Shown: one piece after another, positions 14,030 through 27,100 of the stretch
Numbering within the stretch: position 1 is the stretch's first letter
How the letters are laid out: each line of letters opens with the position of its first letter
From: Xylocopa sonorina
Lineage: Eukaryota; Arthropoda; Insecta; Hymenoptera; Apidae
Length of the DNA: 64,000 bases
Assembly: GCF_050948175.1 (NCBI RefSeq)
Contig: NW_027490243.1
Coordinates: forward strand, 434,001 to 498,000
Reading direction: 5' to 3'
The notes under the pieces: generated by a model
What the model was told of the DNA's origin: nothing
The model's database searches: none
What the model saw: the letters and a program-made list of their open reading frames with translations, nothing else
Made by a program: the position numbers and the translations under genes

Positions 14030-17000
14030 CACGACACTTCCATGCTAGGAAATAGCGTTTGCAGATGTCTAAGTATCGTAGCAATTGTGTTCTAATACTT
14101 GTTAAAACCCGATATCGCATCTCACTTCTGTGTTTCACGATAAGGTATAATACTCACTGCGAAGTGTCATGTATTCCTCGTCTACACTTCATATGAATGT
14201 AAATGCTACACTTCCTTGCTAGGGAATAACGTTTGCAGATGTCTACGCATTGAGGCAATAGAGTTCTAATGCTACTTAAATCGCGATATCGCATCCCGTT
14301 TCTATGTTTCGTGATAAGATATAATATTCATTGCGAAGTGTCATGTATACCTCGTATTCACTACAAAAGAATGTAAATGCGACTAGTCCTTGCTAGGAAA
14401 TAGCATTTGCAGATGTCTACGTATCGTAGCAATATAGTTCTAGTGCTACTTAAATCCCGATATCGCATCTCATTCCTATGTTTCGTGATAAGATATAATA
14501 TTCATTGCGAAGTGTCATGTATACTTCGCATGCACTACAAATGAATGTAAATGCGACATTTCCTTGCTAGGAAATAGCGTTTGCAGATATCTACGTATAA
14601 TAGCAATAGAGTTCTAATGCTTCTTAAAACGAGATGTCGCATTTCATTTCTATGTTTCGTGATAAGATATAAAATTCGTTGCGAAGTGTCATGTATACCT
14701 CGTATTTACTTCAAAAGAATGTAAATGCGACAATTCCTTGCTAGGAAATAGAGTTTGCAGATGTCTACGTATCGTAGCAATAGAGTTCTAATGCTACTTA
14801 AATCCCGATATCGCATCTCATTCCTATGTTTCGTGATAAGATATAATATTCATTGCGAAGTGTCATGTACACCTCGTATTCACTTCAAAAGTATGTAAAC
14901 GCGACTATTGGTTGCTAGGAAATACCGTTTGCAGATTTCTACGTTTCGTAGCAATGGAGTTCTAATGCATCTTAAAACGCGATATCGCACCTCATTTCTA
15001 TGTTTCATGATAAGTTATAATATTCATTGCGAAGTGTCATGTATACTTCGCATACACATCAAATGAATGTAAATGCGACATTTCCTTGCTAGGAAATAGC
15101 GTTTGCAGATGTCTACGTACCGAAGCTATAGAGTTCTAATGCTTCCTATAACGCGATTTCGCATCTCATTACTATGTCTCATGATAAGATATAATATTCA
15201 TTGCGAAGTGTCATGTACACCTCGTATTCACTTCAAAAGAATGTAAACGCGACATTTCCTTGCTAGGAAATAGCGTTTGCAGATGTCTACGTATCGTAGC
15301 AATAGAGAACTAACGCTTCTTTAAACACGATATCTCATCAAGTTTCTATGTTTCGTGATAAGATATAATATTCATTGCGAAGTGTCATGTACACCTCGTA
15401 TTCACTTCAAAAGGATGTAAATGCGACTATTGGTTGCTAGGAAATAGCGTTTGCAGATATCTATGTATCGTAGCAATAGAGTACTAATGCTACATAAATC
15501 GCGATGTCAAATCTCATTTCTATGTTTCCTGATAAGATATAATATACATTGCGAAGTGTCATGTATACCTCGTATTCACTTCAAATGAATGTAAATTCGA
15601 CATTTCCATGGTAGGAAATAGAGTTTGCAGATGTCTACGTATATTAGCAATAGAGTTCTAATGCTTATCAAAACGCAATATAGCACCTCATTCCTATGTT
15701 TCATGATAAGATATAATATTCATTGCGAACTGTCATGTATATCTCGTATTCACTTCAAAAGAATGTAAATGCGACACTTCCATGCTGGGAAATAGTGTTT
15801 GCAGATGTCTACGTATTGTAGCAATAGAGTTCTAATGCTACTTAAAACGAGATGTCGCATTTCATTTCTATGTTTCATGATTAGATATAATGTTCATTGC
15901 GAAGTGTCATGTATACCTCGCATACACTTCAAATGAATGTAAATGCGACACTTCCTTGCTAGGAAATAGCGTTTGCAGATGTCTACGCATTGAGGCAATA
16001 GAGTTCTAATGCTACTTAAATCGCGATATCGCATCTCATTCCTATGTTCCGTGATAAGTTATAGTATTCACTCCGAAGTGTCATGTACACCTCGTATTCA
16101 CTTCAAAAGAATGTAAATGCGACGTTTCCATCCTAGGTAGTAGCGTTCGCAGATGTCTACGTATCGTAGCAATAGAGTCCTAATGCTTCTTAAAACGAGA
16201 TGTCGCATTTCATTTCCATGTTTCGTGATAAAATATAATATGCATTGCGAAGTGTCATGTATACCTCGTATTCACTTCAAAAGAATGTAAATGCGACTAT
16301 TGCTTGCAGGGAAATAGCGTTTGCAGATGTCGCCGCATCGAGGCAATAGAGTTCTAATGCTACTTAAATCGCGATATCGCATCTCATTTATATGTTTCGT
16401 GATAAGATATAATATTCATCGCGAAGTGTCATGTATACCTCGTATTCACTTCAAAAGAATGTAAGTGCGGCAATTCCATGCTAGGAAATAGCGTTTGCAG
16501 ATGTCTCCGCATCGAGGCCATAGAGTTTTAATGCTTCTTAAAACGCGATATCGCATCTCTCTTCGATGTTTCATGATAAGATATAATATTCATTGCGAAG
16601 TGTCATGTATACCTCGTATTCTCTCCAAACGAATGTAAATGCGACACTTCCTTGCTAGGAAATGGCGTCTGCAGATGTCTACGCGTCGAGGCAATAGAGT
16701 TTTAATGCTTCTTAAAACGTGATATCGCATCTCACTACTATGTTTCATTATAAAATATAATATTCATTGCGAAGTATCATGTATACCTCGTATTCACATC
16801 AAAAGAATGTAAATGCGACTATTCTTTGCTAGGTTATAGCGTTTGCAGATGCCTACGTATCGTAGCAATAGAATTCTAATGCTTCTTAGATCGCAATATC
16901 GCATCTCATTTCTATGTTTCGTGATAAGTTATAATATTCATTCCGAAGTGTCATGTAAACCTCGAATTCACTTCAAAAGAATGTAACTGCGACTATTCCT

Positions 17001-17905
17001 TGCTAGGAAATAGCGTTTGCAGATGTCCACGTAGCGAAGCAATAGAGTTCTAATGCATCTTAAATCGCGATATCGCATCTCATTTCTATGTTTCATGATA
17101 AGATATACTATTCATCGTGCAATGTTATGTATACATCGCATTCACATCAAAAGAGTGTAAACGCGACACTTCCATGCGAGGAAATAGCGTTTGCAGATGT
17201 CTACGTATCGTAGCAATGGAGTTCTAATGCTTCTTAAATCGCGATATCGCATCTCATTCCAATGTTTCATGATAATATATAATATTCACTGCGAACTGTC
17301 ATGTATACCTCGCATACACTTCAAACCACCGTAAATGTGACACTTCCTTGCTAGGAAATAACGTTTGCAGTTGTCTACGTATCGAAGCAATAGAGATCTA
17401 ATGCTTCTTAAAACGCGATGTCGCATCTCATTTCTATGTTTCATGATATGATATAATATTCATTGCGAAGTGTCATGTATACCTCGGGCACACTTCAAAT
17501 GAATGTAAATGCGACACTTCCTTCCTAGGAAATAGCGTTTGCAGATGTCTACGTATCGTAGCAATGGAGTTCTAATGCTTCTTAAATCGCGATATCGCAT
17601 CTCATTTCAATGTTTCATGATAAGATATAATATTCATTGCGAACTGTCATGTATACCTCTTATTCACTTCAAAAGAATGTAAACACGGCACTTCCATGCT
17701 AGGAAATAGCGTTTGCAGATGTCTAAGTATCGTAGCAATTGAGTTCTAATACTTGTTAAAACCCGATATCGCATCTCACTTCTGTGTTTCACGATAAGGT
17801 ATAATACTCATTGCGAAGTGTCATGTATTCCTCGTCTACACTTCATATGAATGTAAATGCTACACTTCCTTGCTAGGGAATAACGTTTGCAGATGTCTAC
17901 GTATC
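14030..17905 (+). repeat. Twenty-one-monomer spaced duplication in array I
   Basis: A two-monomer stretch with unusual variants (GTCTAAGTATCGTAGCAATT, AATACTTGTTAAAACCCG, CACTTCTGTGTTTCACG, CATATGAATGTAAATGCTAC, TAGGGAATAACG) occurs at about 14035-14245 and again at about 17690-17905. The offset measured at CATGCTAGGA is 3654 bp, exactly 21 x 174. It marks an older long-period higher-order unit. Confidence 0.65.
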
Positions 17906-18731
17906 GTAGCAATAGAGTTCTAGTGCTTCTTAAAACCCGATATCGCATCTCATTTCTATGTCTTATGATAAGATATAATATTCATTGCGAAGTGTTGTTA
18001 TGTATCCCTCATCTACACTACAAAAGAATGTAAATGCGACACTTCCTTGCTAGGAAATAGCGTTTGCAGATGTCTACGTATCGAAGCAATAGAGTTAGAA
18101 TGCTTCATATATCGCGATATCGCATCTCATTTCTATGTTTCATGATAAGATATAATATGCATTGTGGAGTGATATGTATACCTCGTCGACACTTCAAAAA
18201 AATGTAAATGCCACACATCCTGGCTAAGAAATAGCGTTTCCGGATGTCTACCTATCGAAGCAATAATATTCTAATGCTTCTTAAAACGCGATATCGCATC
18301 TCATTTCTATGTTTCATGATAAGATGTAATGTTCATTGCGAAGTGTTGTTCATACCTCGTTTACACTACAAAAGAATGTAAATGCAATACTTCCTTGGTA
18401 GGGAATAGCGTTTCCAGATGTCTACGTATCGAAGCAATAGAGCTCTAATGGGGAGGGGTAGAGGTCCTTCTCACACCCGAGAACCATCCTGTTTGTCTCC
18501 ATGGACTATGGCAGCGGTCTTATCGTTGCAGAGCTCTGGATCCTATCCTTCGGGCTTCAGGATCTCTTCTTGCTCACTTTCCGACTCCTCCACCGTCGAG
18601 CCCGTCACGCTATCTCGGCGCACAGCTCTTCTGCGAACCTGCGGTCTTATTGTCCCCCGAAGAGGCGTCTTATGGGTCGCTTCTTCCATCAGCTCGCCAG
18701 TCTAATCCGTAGAACGATGAGAGTGAAACGA

Positions 18732-18867
18732 GGGGGGGGGGGGAAGTTTCTACCAACGTGTATTTCACTCTCCTCGCAAATACAGCTATCGCGATGGTCC
18801 GTGTCGCGCTTCTCGCATGGGTGGTGATCTGCGAACTAGTCTAACCGAAGCAGGGGGGGGGGGGGGG
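18732..18867 (+). repeat. Two poly-G tracts (G12 and G15) in E1
   Basis: Uninterrupted G runs lie at 18732-18743 and 18853-18867. The equivalent runs in the second copy are at 49994-50007 (14 G) and 50116-50124 (9 G). Length differs between copies, as expected of unstable homopolymers or of sequencing uncertainty. Confidence 0.9.
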
Positions 18868-19082
18868 TGAGCGAGCCTTGTGACTTCACCACGTCACAGT
18901 ATATACAAATTTGCGATTAAGTAGCTATGTGTTCAAATTCAATTCCGAATAATGCACTAAAAAGCATCCCCAATAACAAACGGCAAGATGGTATCGACAC
19001 CATGCCGGCACTATATTGCCACTTCCGAGGTGTGTCAACTCATTCGTAGTCATCTGTGACCGGATTCGTTGACTAAAATGCC

Positions 19083-19105
19083 AGAACGTGTTACCAGCAC
19101 GTTCT
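19083..19105 (+). other. Perfect 8-bp inverted repeat in E1
   Basis: AGAACGTG, the 7-nt loop TTACCAG, then CACGTTCT form a perfect hairpin. It is preserved unchanged in the second copy at 50340-50362. No U-tract follows and no known regulatory family is recognised. Confidence 0.6.
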
Positions 19106-20647
19106 AGACAAGCGAATCGCGCAGCACGAGCACCATGGTGACACGCGTATCATCGCTCCATTCATGAATCTCCTCTGCAATGACGCAGGATCACATTTGG
19201 CAATGGGGAACCTGTGCTTTCATACAAATTAGAACCGTTAGATGTCAGTAGATGTTCAGCATACGAGTATTGACAGACATTTTGATGGTCGTTTTCCTAT
19301 ATTTATAGTTATTGAGCGAGTCGTATATATTTCTTTCAATCCATCATAGACTAAAAATATTATTTATAAAAAAAATATTACTTATAAAATAAAAATTCAT
19401 GCTGTTGCGTCCCTAACTTCGCCTTGTGTAATTTTTGAAATACCATGCTGTCATCGTATTTAATGTAACCCTCAATTGCATGAATTTGTAACAATAAATT
19501 GAAGAAAATATATATAAAATAAGTGTATATATTTTTATGACAAAGTAATTATCGACTTTATGGAAAAAATCGCCCTATCGAGCTAGTTTATAGAAAATAA
19601 TAAAATCGAGAATCAAAATAAATAAATTGCACAGTTTAGTCATTTTTCATATTTGCTTATAATTTTTATGGAAACAGCTTCCCCATTAGTAAATGTCAGC
19701 CTACGCCACAACCATGCGTGTAGCTATGGTGAGCTGATAGTGTCATTGTCACGGCCGTGTAGCCCGTGTGCTATATCTCGGTGCTTTAATAGTGCCGTGA
19801 TACGAATGCCGCCCCAGTACTAACAGTATGCCATTTCGAAAGCTGAGTAGGAGCACTTTGTTAGCACAGTTCTGTCACGGAATTCGTTCCATCCGTTGTC
19901 ATTGGCGTGCCAATCGCTGGATGTTTGGGATATTGTAGTGCATGAGGCAGACTTGTTCCTTATCATCGTCAAGGAGATGGATTTTCACTCCCCCCTTTTT
20001 GAAATTTTTAAATTACTGTTTGGAATTTTTGCCGTTTCTGTATCTCTATGACCGCATTGTGGATTCAACTTATGTACGATCTTTTTGGTCTTCATCTTTC
20101 GTTACATGTAATATTATATATGTGATGCACGTTTGTTATGTAATGCTCCGATTTGTAAGCCTCAGATACTTTTATTCTTTGGTAAAGCAACTTATTCGTT
20201 TAATATATATTTATTAGAATTAGATATAAACAATTAGAAAAATGTTATTAAAATACTATTAAATACGTTGTTGCAATTATATATTTAAGGTCTGAAGATG
20301 TAGATGCAATTAATGTCCGATATTTTACGTGATCCAATCAACGTATCAAGTGAGGCTATGAAATATAAAAATCTTTTACTAGTCTTCGACCCCTTTACAT
20401 GTTACATGAATGATAAGTTCTGCAAGACAAGAAACCTGAATTAGTGAGATTTCTAGGAACATAAGTAATTTGTAAGTAACACATCTTTTCTCTTTGAAAT
20501 ATTTGCCTTTGCATAGAATAGAACGTATAGATATAATTGCCTGTTTTGTACCCATTTCGGTCCAATTCTATTATAGCCGTTGAGCAGAAGTAATATTGAT
20601 TATACTTGATTTTTGCAATAGTTCTTTAATTAACAGATTTTATTAAC

Positions 20648-20728
20648 CTAGAATCATCATTTGACGGATGTATCAATCTACTTTGTAGCTCCATAAGTTT
20701 CTTTTTCTGCTCGCTACTTTCCATTTTC
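20648..20728 (-). pseudogene. Truncated exon copy within E1
   Basis: This is the minus-strand counterpart of the exon at 51926-52023. It begins abruptly at the satellite junction (20728) and so lacks the first ~17 bases and all upstream exons. The frame stays open, reading MESSEQKKKLMELQSRLI and beyond. It differs from the E2 copy by at least two amino-acid changes (N to H and N to D). The presumptive donor site (AG|GTTAAT) is kept. With no promoter or upstream exon it is best called a gene fragment. Confidence 0.5.
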
Positions 20729-21154
20729 GTAGACACCTGGAAGCGACATTTCCTAGCAAGGAAGTGTGGCATTTACACTCTTTTGAAGTGTAGACGTGGT
20801 ATACATAGCACTTCGCAATGAATATTATATCTTATTATGAAACATAGAAATGAGATGCGGTATCCCGTTCTAAGAAGCATTAGAACCCTATTGCTTCGAT
20901 ACGCAGACATCTGCAGACGCTATTTCCTAGCAAGGAAGTGTCGCATTTACATTCTTTTGAAGTGAATACGAGGTATACCTACGTCTCCACAATGAATATT
21001 ATATCTGATCATGAAACATAGAAATGAGATGCGTTATCGCGTTCTAACAAGAATTAGAACTCTACTGCTTCGATACGTAGATACCTGGAAACGCATTTCC
21101 TAGCACGGAAGTGAGGTACTTACATTCTTTTGAAGTGTAGACGAGGCATACATA
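20729..21154 (-). repeat. Divergent edge of array II next to E1
   Basis: About two and a half monomers carry mixed B-type variants: ACACCTGGAAGCGACATTTC, GTAGACGTGG and CATAGCACTTCGC. They are not part of the 7.35-kb higher-order unit; the sequence upstream of 21155 does not match that upstream of the copy starting near 27771. Confidence 0.7.
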
Positions 21155-24100
21155 ACACTTCGCAATGAATATTATATCATGTTCTGAAACATAGAAATGA
21201 GATGCGATATCGCGTTTTAAAAAGAATTCGAACTATATTGCTACGACACGTAGACATCTGGAAACACATTTCCTAGCAAGGAAGTGTTGCATTTACATTC
21301 TTTTGAATTGTAGATGAGGTACACATAACACTTTGCAATGAATATTATAGCATATCATGAAACAATGAAATGAGATGCGATATCGCGTTTTAAGAAGAAA
21401 CAGAACTCTGTTCCTTCGATACGTAGACATCTAGAAACGCTATTTCCTAGCAAGCACGGGTGACATTTACATTCTATTGAAGTATAGACGAGGTATACAT
21501 AGCACTTCGCGATGCATATCATATCTTATCATGAAATACAGAAATGAGATGCGATATCGCGTTTTAAGAAGCATTAGAACTCCATTGCTTCGATACGTAG
21601 ACATCTGGAAACGCTATTTCCTAGAAAGCACATGTGATATTTACATTCTGTTGAGTGTATGCGAGGTATACATAACAGTTTGCGATGAAGATGATATCTT
21701 ATCATGAAACATAGAAATGAGATGCGTTGTCGCGATTTGAGAAGCATTAGAACACCATTGCTTCGATACGTGGACTCCAGGAAACGAATTTCCTAGCAAG
21801 GAAGTGAGGTATTTAAATTCTTTTGAAGTGTAGACGAGGAATACACAACACTTCGCAATGAATATTATATCTTATCATGAGACATAGAAATGAGATGCGA
21901 TATCGCGTTTTAAGAAGCATTGGAACCCTATTGCTACGATACGTAGACGCCTGGAAACGCTATTACCTAGCAGGGAGGTTTCGCATTTACATGCTTTTGA
22001 AGTGAATACGAGAATTACATAACACTCCACAATGAATATTATATCTTATCACGAAACGTCGAAATGTGATGCGATATCGCGATTTAAGAAGCATTGGAAT
22101 CCTATTGCTACGACACGTTGACATCTGCAAACGCTATTTCCTGGCACGGGAGTGTCGCATTTACATTCTTTTGAAGTGAATACGAGGTATACATGACACT
22201 TCGCTATGAATATTATATCTTATCATGAAACTTAGAAGTGAGACGCGATATCGCGTTTTAAGAAGCATTAGAACTCTATTGCTACGATACGTTGACATCT
22301 GGAAACGCTATTTCCAGGCATGGAAGTGTCACATTTTCATTCTCTTGAAGTGAATACGAGATATACTTGACACTTCGCAATGAATATTATATATTATCAT
22401 GAAACATAGGAATGAGGTGCTATATCGCGTTTTGAGAAGCATTCGAACTCTAATGCTAATATACGTAGACATCTGCAAAACAATATTTCCTAGCAAGGAA
22501 GTTTCGCATTTACATTCTTTTGAAGTGAATACGAGGTATACATAACACTCCACAATGAATATTATGTCTTATCACGAAACATAGAAATGTCATGCGACAT
22601 CTCGTTTTAAGAAGCATTAGAACACTGTTGCTACGATACGTAGACATCTGCAAACGCTATTTCCTAGCATGGAAGTGTCGCATTTACATACTTTTGAAGT
22701 GAATACGAGATATACATGACACTTCGCAATGAATATTATATCTTATCATGAAACATAGAAGTGAGATGCGATATCGCGTCCTAAGAAGCATTATAACTCT
22801 ATTGCTACGATACGTAGACATCTGCAAACGCTATTTCCTAGCATGGAAGTGTCGCATTTACATTCTTTTGAAGTGAGTACGAGGTATACATAACACTCCA
22901 TAATGAATATTATATCTTATCATGAAACATAGCAGTGAGATGCGATATCGCGTTTTAAGAAGCATTAGAACTCTATTGCTACGATACGTAGAAATCTGCA
23001 AACGCTATTTCCTAGCATGGAAGTGTCGCATTTACATTCTTTAGAAGTGAATACGAGGTATACATGACACTTCGCAATGAATATTATATCTTATCATGAA
23101 ACATAGATGTGAGATGCGATATCGCGTTCTAAGAAGCATTAGAACTCTACTGCTACGATACGTAGACATCTGCAAACGCTATTTCCTAGCATGGAAGTGT
23201 CTTATTTACGTTCTATTGAAGTGAGTACGAGGTATACATGACACTTCGCAATGGATATTATATCCTATTATGAAACATAGAAATGAGATGCGACATCTCG
23301 TTCTAAGATGTATTAGAACTCTACTCTTTCGATAGGTGGTCATCTGGAAACGCTATTTCCTAGCGCGGAAGTGTCGCATTTACATTCTTTTGAAGTGAAT
23401 ACGAGATATACATGACACTTCGCAATGAATATTATATCTTATCATGAAACATAGGAATGAGGTGCTATATCGCGTTTTGAGAAGCATTAGAACTCTATTG
23501 CTAATATACGTAGACATCTGCAAACGCTATTTCCTAGCAAGGACTAGTCGCATTTACATTCTTTTGTAGTGAATACGAGGTATACATGACACTTCGCAAT
23601 GAATATTATATCTTATCACGAAACATAGAAACGGGATGCGATATCGGGATTTAAGTAGCACTAGAACTATATTGCTACGATACGTAGACATCTGCAAACA
23701 ATATTTCCTAGACAAGGAAGTGCGTCGCATTACATTCTCGTGAAGTGAAATCGAGGTATATATGACACTTCGCAATGAATATTATATCTTATCATGAAAC
23801 ATAGAAGAGAGATGCGATATCGCGTTCTAAGAAGCATTAGAACCCTATTGCTACGATACGCAGACATCTGCAAACGCTATTTCCTAGCATGGAAGTGTCG
23901 CATTTACATTCTTTTGAAGTGAGTACGAGAGTATGCATAACACTCCATAATGAATATTATATCTTCTCATGAAGCATAGCAGTGAGATGCGATATCGCGT
24001 TTTAGGAAGCATTAGAACTCTATTGCTGCGATACGTAGACATCTGCAAACGCTATTTCCTAGCATGGAAGTGTCGCATTTACATTCTTTTGAAGTGAGTA

Positions 24101-27100
24101 CGAGGTATACATAACACTCCATAATGAATATTATATCTTATCATGAAACATAGCAGTGAGATGCGATATCGCGTTTTAAGAAGCATTAGAACTCTATTGC
24201 TACGATACGTAGAAATCTGCAAACGCTATTTCCTAGCATGGAAGTGTCGCATTTACATTCATTTGAAGTGAATACGAGGTATACATGACACTTCGCAATG
24301 AATATTATACCTTATCATGAAACATAGAAATGGGATGCGATATCCCGTTTTAAGAGGGATTAGAACTCTATTGCTTCGATACGTATACATCTGCAAACGC
24401 TATTTCCTAGCAAGCAGTAGTCGCGTTTACATTCTTTTAAAGTAAACACGAGGTACACATGACACTTCGCCAATGAATACTATATCTTATCATGAAACAC
24501 GGAAGAGGGATGCGATATCGCGTTTTAGGAAGCATTAGAACTCTACAGCCTCGATGTGGAGACATCTGTAAACGCAATTTCCTAGCAAGCAGTAGTCCGC
24601 ATTTACATTCTTTTGAAGTGAATACGATGTATACATGACACATCGCAATGAATATTATATCTTATCATGAATCATAGAAGTGATGTGCGATATCGCGTCT
24701 TAAGAAGCATTAGAACCCTATTGCCTCGATGGGGAGATATCTGCAAACGCTATTTCCTAGCATGGAAGTGTCGCATTTACATTCTTTTGAAGTGAATACT
24801 AAGTACACATGACACTTCGCAATGAATATTATATCTTATCATGAAACACGGAAGAGGGATGCGATATCGCGTTTTAAGAAGCATTAGAACTCTACGGTCT
24901 CGATGCTGGAGACATCTGCAAACGCTATTTCCTAGCAAGCAGTAGTCGCATTTACATTCTTTTGAAGCGAATACGAGGTATACATGACACTTCGCAATGA
25001 ATTTATATCTTATCATGAAACACAGAAGAGGGATGCTCTATCGCGATTTAAGTAACATTAGAACCATTTTGCCTACGATACGTAGACATCTGAAAACGCT
25101 ATTTCCTAGCAAAGAAGTGTCGCATTTATATTCGTTTGGAGAGAATACGAGGTATAGATGACACTTCGCAATGAATATTATATCTTATCATGAAACATAG
25201 AAGAGTAATGCGATATCGCGTTTTAAGAAGCATTAGAACTGTATTGCCTCGACGCGTAGACATCTGCAGACGCTATTTCCTAGCAAGCAGTAGTCGCATT
25301 TACATTCTTTTGAAGCGAATACGAGGTATACATGACACTTCGCAATGAATATTATATCTTATCATGAAACACAGAAGAGGGATGCTATATCGCGATTTAA
25401 GTAGCATTAGAACCATTTGCTACGATACGTAGACATCTGAAAACGCTATTTCCTAGCAAGGAAGTGTCGCATTTACATTCGTTTGGGGAGAATACGAGGT
25501 ATACATGACACTTCGCAATGAATATTATATCTTATCATGAAACATAGAAGAGGGATGCGATATCGCGATTTAAGAAGCTTTAGAACCCTATGGCCTCGAT
25601 GCGGAGACATCTGCAAACGCCATTTCCTAGCATGGAAGTGTCGCACTTACATTCTTTTGAAGTGAATACGAGGTATACATGACACTTCGCAATGAATATT
25701 ATATCTTATCACGAAACATATAAATGAGGTGTCATATCGTGATTTAAGTAGCATTAGAACGCTATTGCTACGATACGTAGACATCTGCAAACGCTATTTC
25801 CTAGTAAGCAATAGTCGCATTTACATTCTTTTGAAGTGAATTCGAGGTATACATGACACTTCGGAATGAATATTATATCTCATCACGAAACATACAAATG
25901 AGATGCAATATCGCGATTTAAGTAGCATTAGAACCCTTTTGCTACGTTACGTAGACATCTGAATACGTTATTTCCTAGCAAGGAAGTGTCGCATTTACAT
26001 TCTTTTGAAGTGAATACGAGGTATACATGACACTTCGCAATGAACATTGCATCTTATCAAGAAACATAGTAATGAAATGCGATATCGCGTTTTGAGAAGC
26101 ATTAGAACTCTATCGCTACGATACGTAGACATCTGCAAACGCCATTTCCTAGCCAGGAAGTGTACCATTTACATTCTTTTGAAGTGACTACGAGGTATAC
26201 ATAACACTCCACAATGAATATTATATCTTATCATGAAAGGTAGAAATGAGATGCGATATCGCGATTTAAGTAGCATTAGAACTCCATTGCTACGAAACGT
26301 AGAAATCTGCAAACGCTATTTCCTAGCAAGGAAGTGGCGCATTTGCATTCTTTTGAAGTGAATACGAGGCATACGTGACACTTCGCAATGCATATTATAT
26401 CTTATCACGAAACATAGAAATGAATTACGACATCTCGTTTTAAGAAGCATTAGGACTCTATGGCCGCGATGCGGAGACATCTGCAAACGCTATTTCCTAG
26501 CATGGAAGTGTCGCACTTACATTCTTTTGAAGTGAATTCGAGGTATACATGACACTTCGCAATGAATATTATATCTTATCATGAGACATAGAAATGAGAT
26601 GCGAAATCGCGTTATAGGAAGCATTAGAACTCTATAGCTTCGATACGTCGACATCTGCAAACGCTATTTCCTAGCAAGGAAATGTCGCATTTGCATTCAT
26701 TTGACGTGTATGCGAAGTATACATGACACTTCGCAATGAATATTATATCTTATCACGAAACATAGAAATGAAATGCGACATCTCGTTTTAAGAAACGTTA
26801 GAACTCTATTGCTACGATACGTAGACATCTGCAAACTCTATTTCCTAGGATGGAACCGTCGCATTTACATTCTTTTGAAGTGAATGCGAGGTATACATGA
26901 CCCTTCGCAATGAATATTATATCTTATCACGAAACATATAAATGAGATGCGATATCACGATTTAAATAGCATTAGAACTCTATTGCTACGATACGTAGAC
27001 ATCTGCAAACGCTATTTCCTAGCAAGGAATAGTCGCATTTACATTCTTTTGAAGTCAATACGAGGTATACATGACACTTCGCAACGAATATTGTACCTTA

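Larger units (their letters stand above)
1..18449 (+). repeat. Satellite array I, 174-bp monomer, plus orientation (~106 copies)
   Basis: This is an uninterrupted head-to-tail tandem array. Landmarks recur every 174 bp in the order CTACGTATCGAAGCAATAG, TTCTAATGCTTCTTAAA, TCGCGATATCGCATCTCATT, CTATGTTTCATGATAAGATA, ATTCATTGCGAAGTGTCATG, TATACCTCGTATTCACTTC, GAATGTAAATGCGACACTTC, CTTGCTAGGAAATAGCGTTT. Spacings at the left end (159, 333, 507, 681) are exactly 174. Monomers differ from one another by scattered substitutions, so the array is not freshly amplified. The monomer holds short dyads: the perfect palindrome GCGATATCGC, TTCC-(6)-GGAA, TACGTA and GTATAC. A length near one nucleosome repeat plus dyads is common in centromeric satellites; the centromeric role here is inference. 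The array continues past the left edge and stops abruptly at 18449/18450. No gene is embedded in it. Confidence 0.97.
18450..20728 (+). repeat. Segment E, copy 1 (non-satellite, inserted at array polarity switch)
   Basis: This 2.28-kb non-satellite segment is closely similar to 49711-52006, same orientation, over its whole length. Its left edge joins satellite at ...GCTCTAATG|GGGAGGGG, and its right edge joins inverted satellite at ...CCATTTTC|GTAGACACC. At the second locus the same sequence continues beyond both points, so E1 looks like a captured subsegment with little or no microhomology at the joins. The left ~450 bp belongs to the LTR-like R1 element; the remainder is AT-rich unique DNA, and the last 80 bp is exon-like. 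Relative to E2 it lacks a ~39-bp stretch near 19606 and has an extra 18 bp near 20128. I recognise no coding function. Confidence 0.9.

Noticed and set aside
1..18449. CRISPR array
   Set aside because: The whole 174-bp unit repeats with graded divergence; there are no short invariant repeats separated by unique spacers.
19942..20217. Conserved open frame in both E copies (19942-20217 and 51238-51495)
   Set aside because: It is retained with an in-frame 18-bp difference, but the copies are similar overall, the frame is AT-rich chance sequence and no motif is visible. Two copies cannot show selection.
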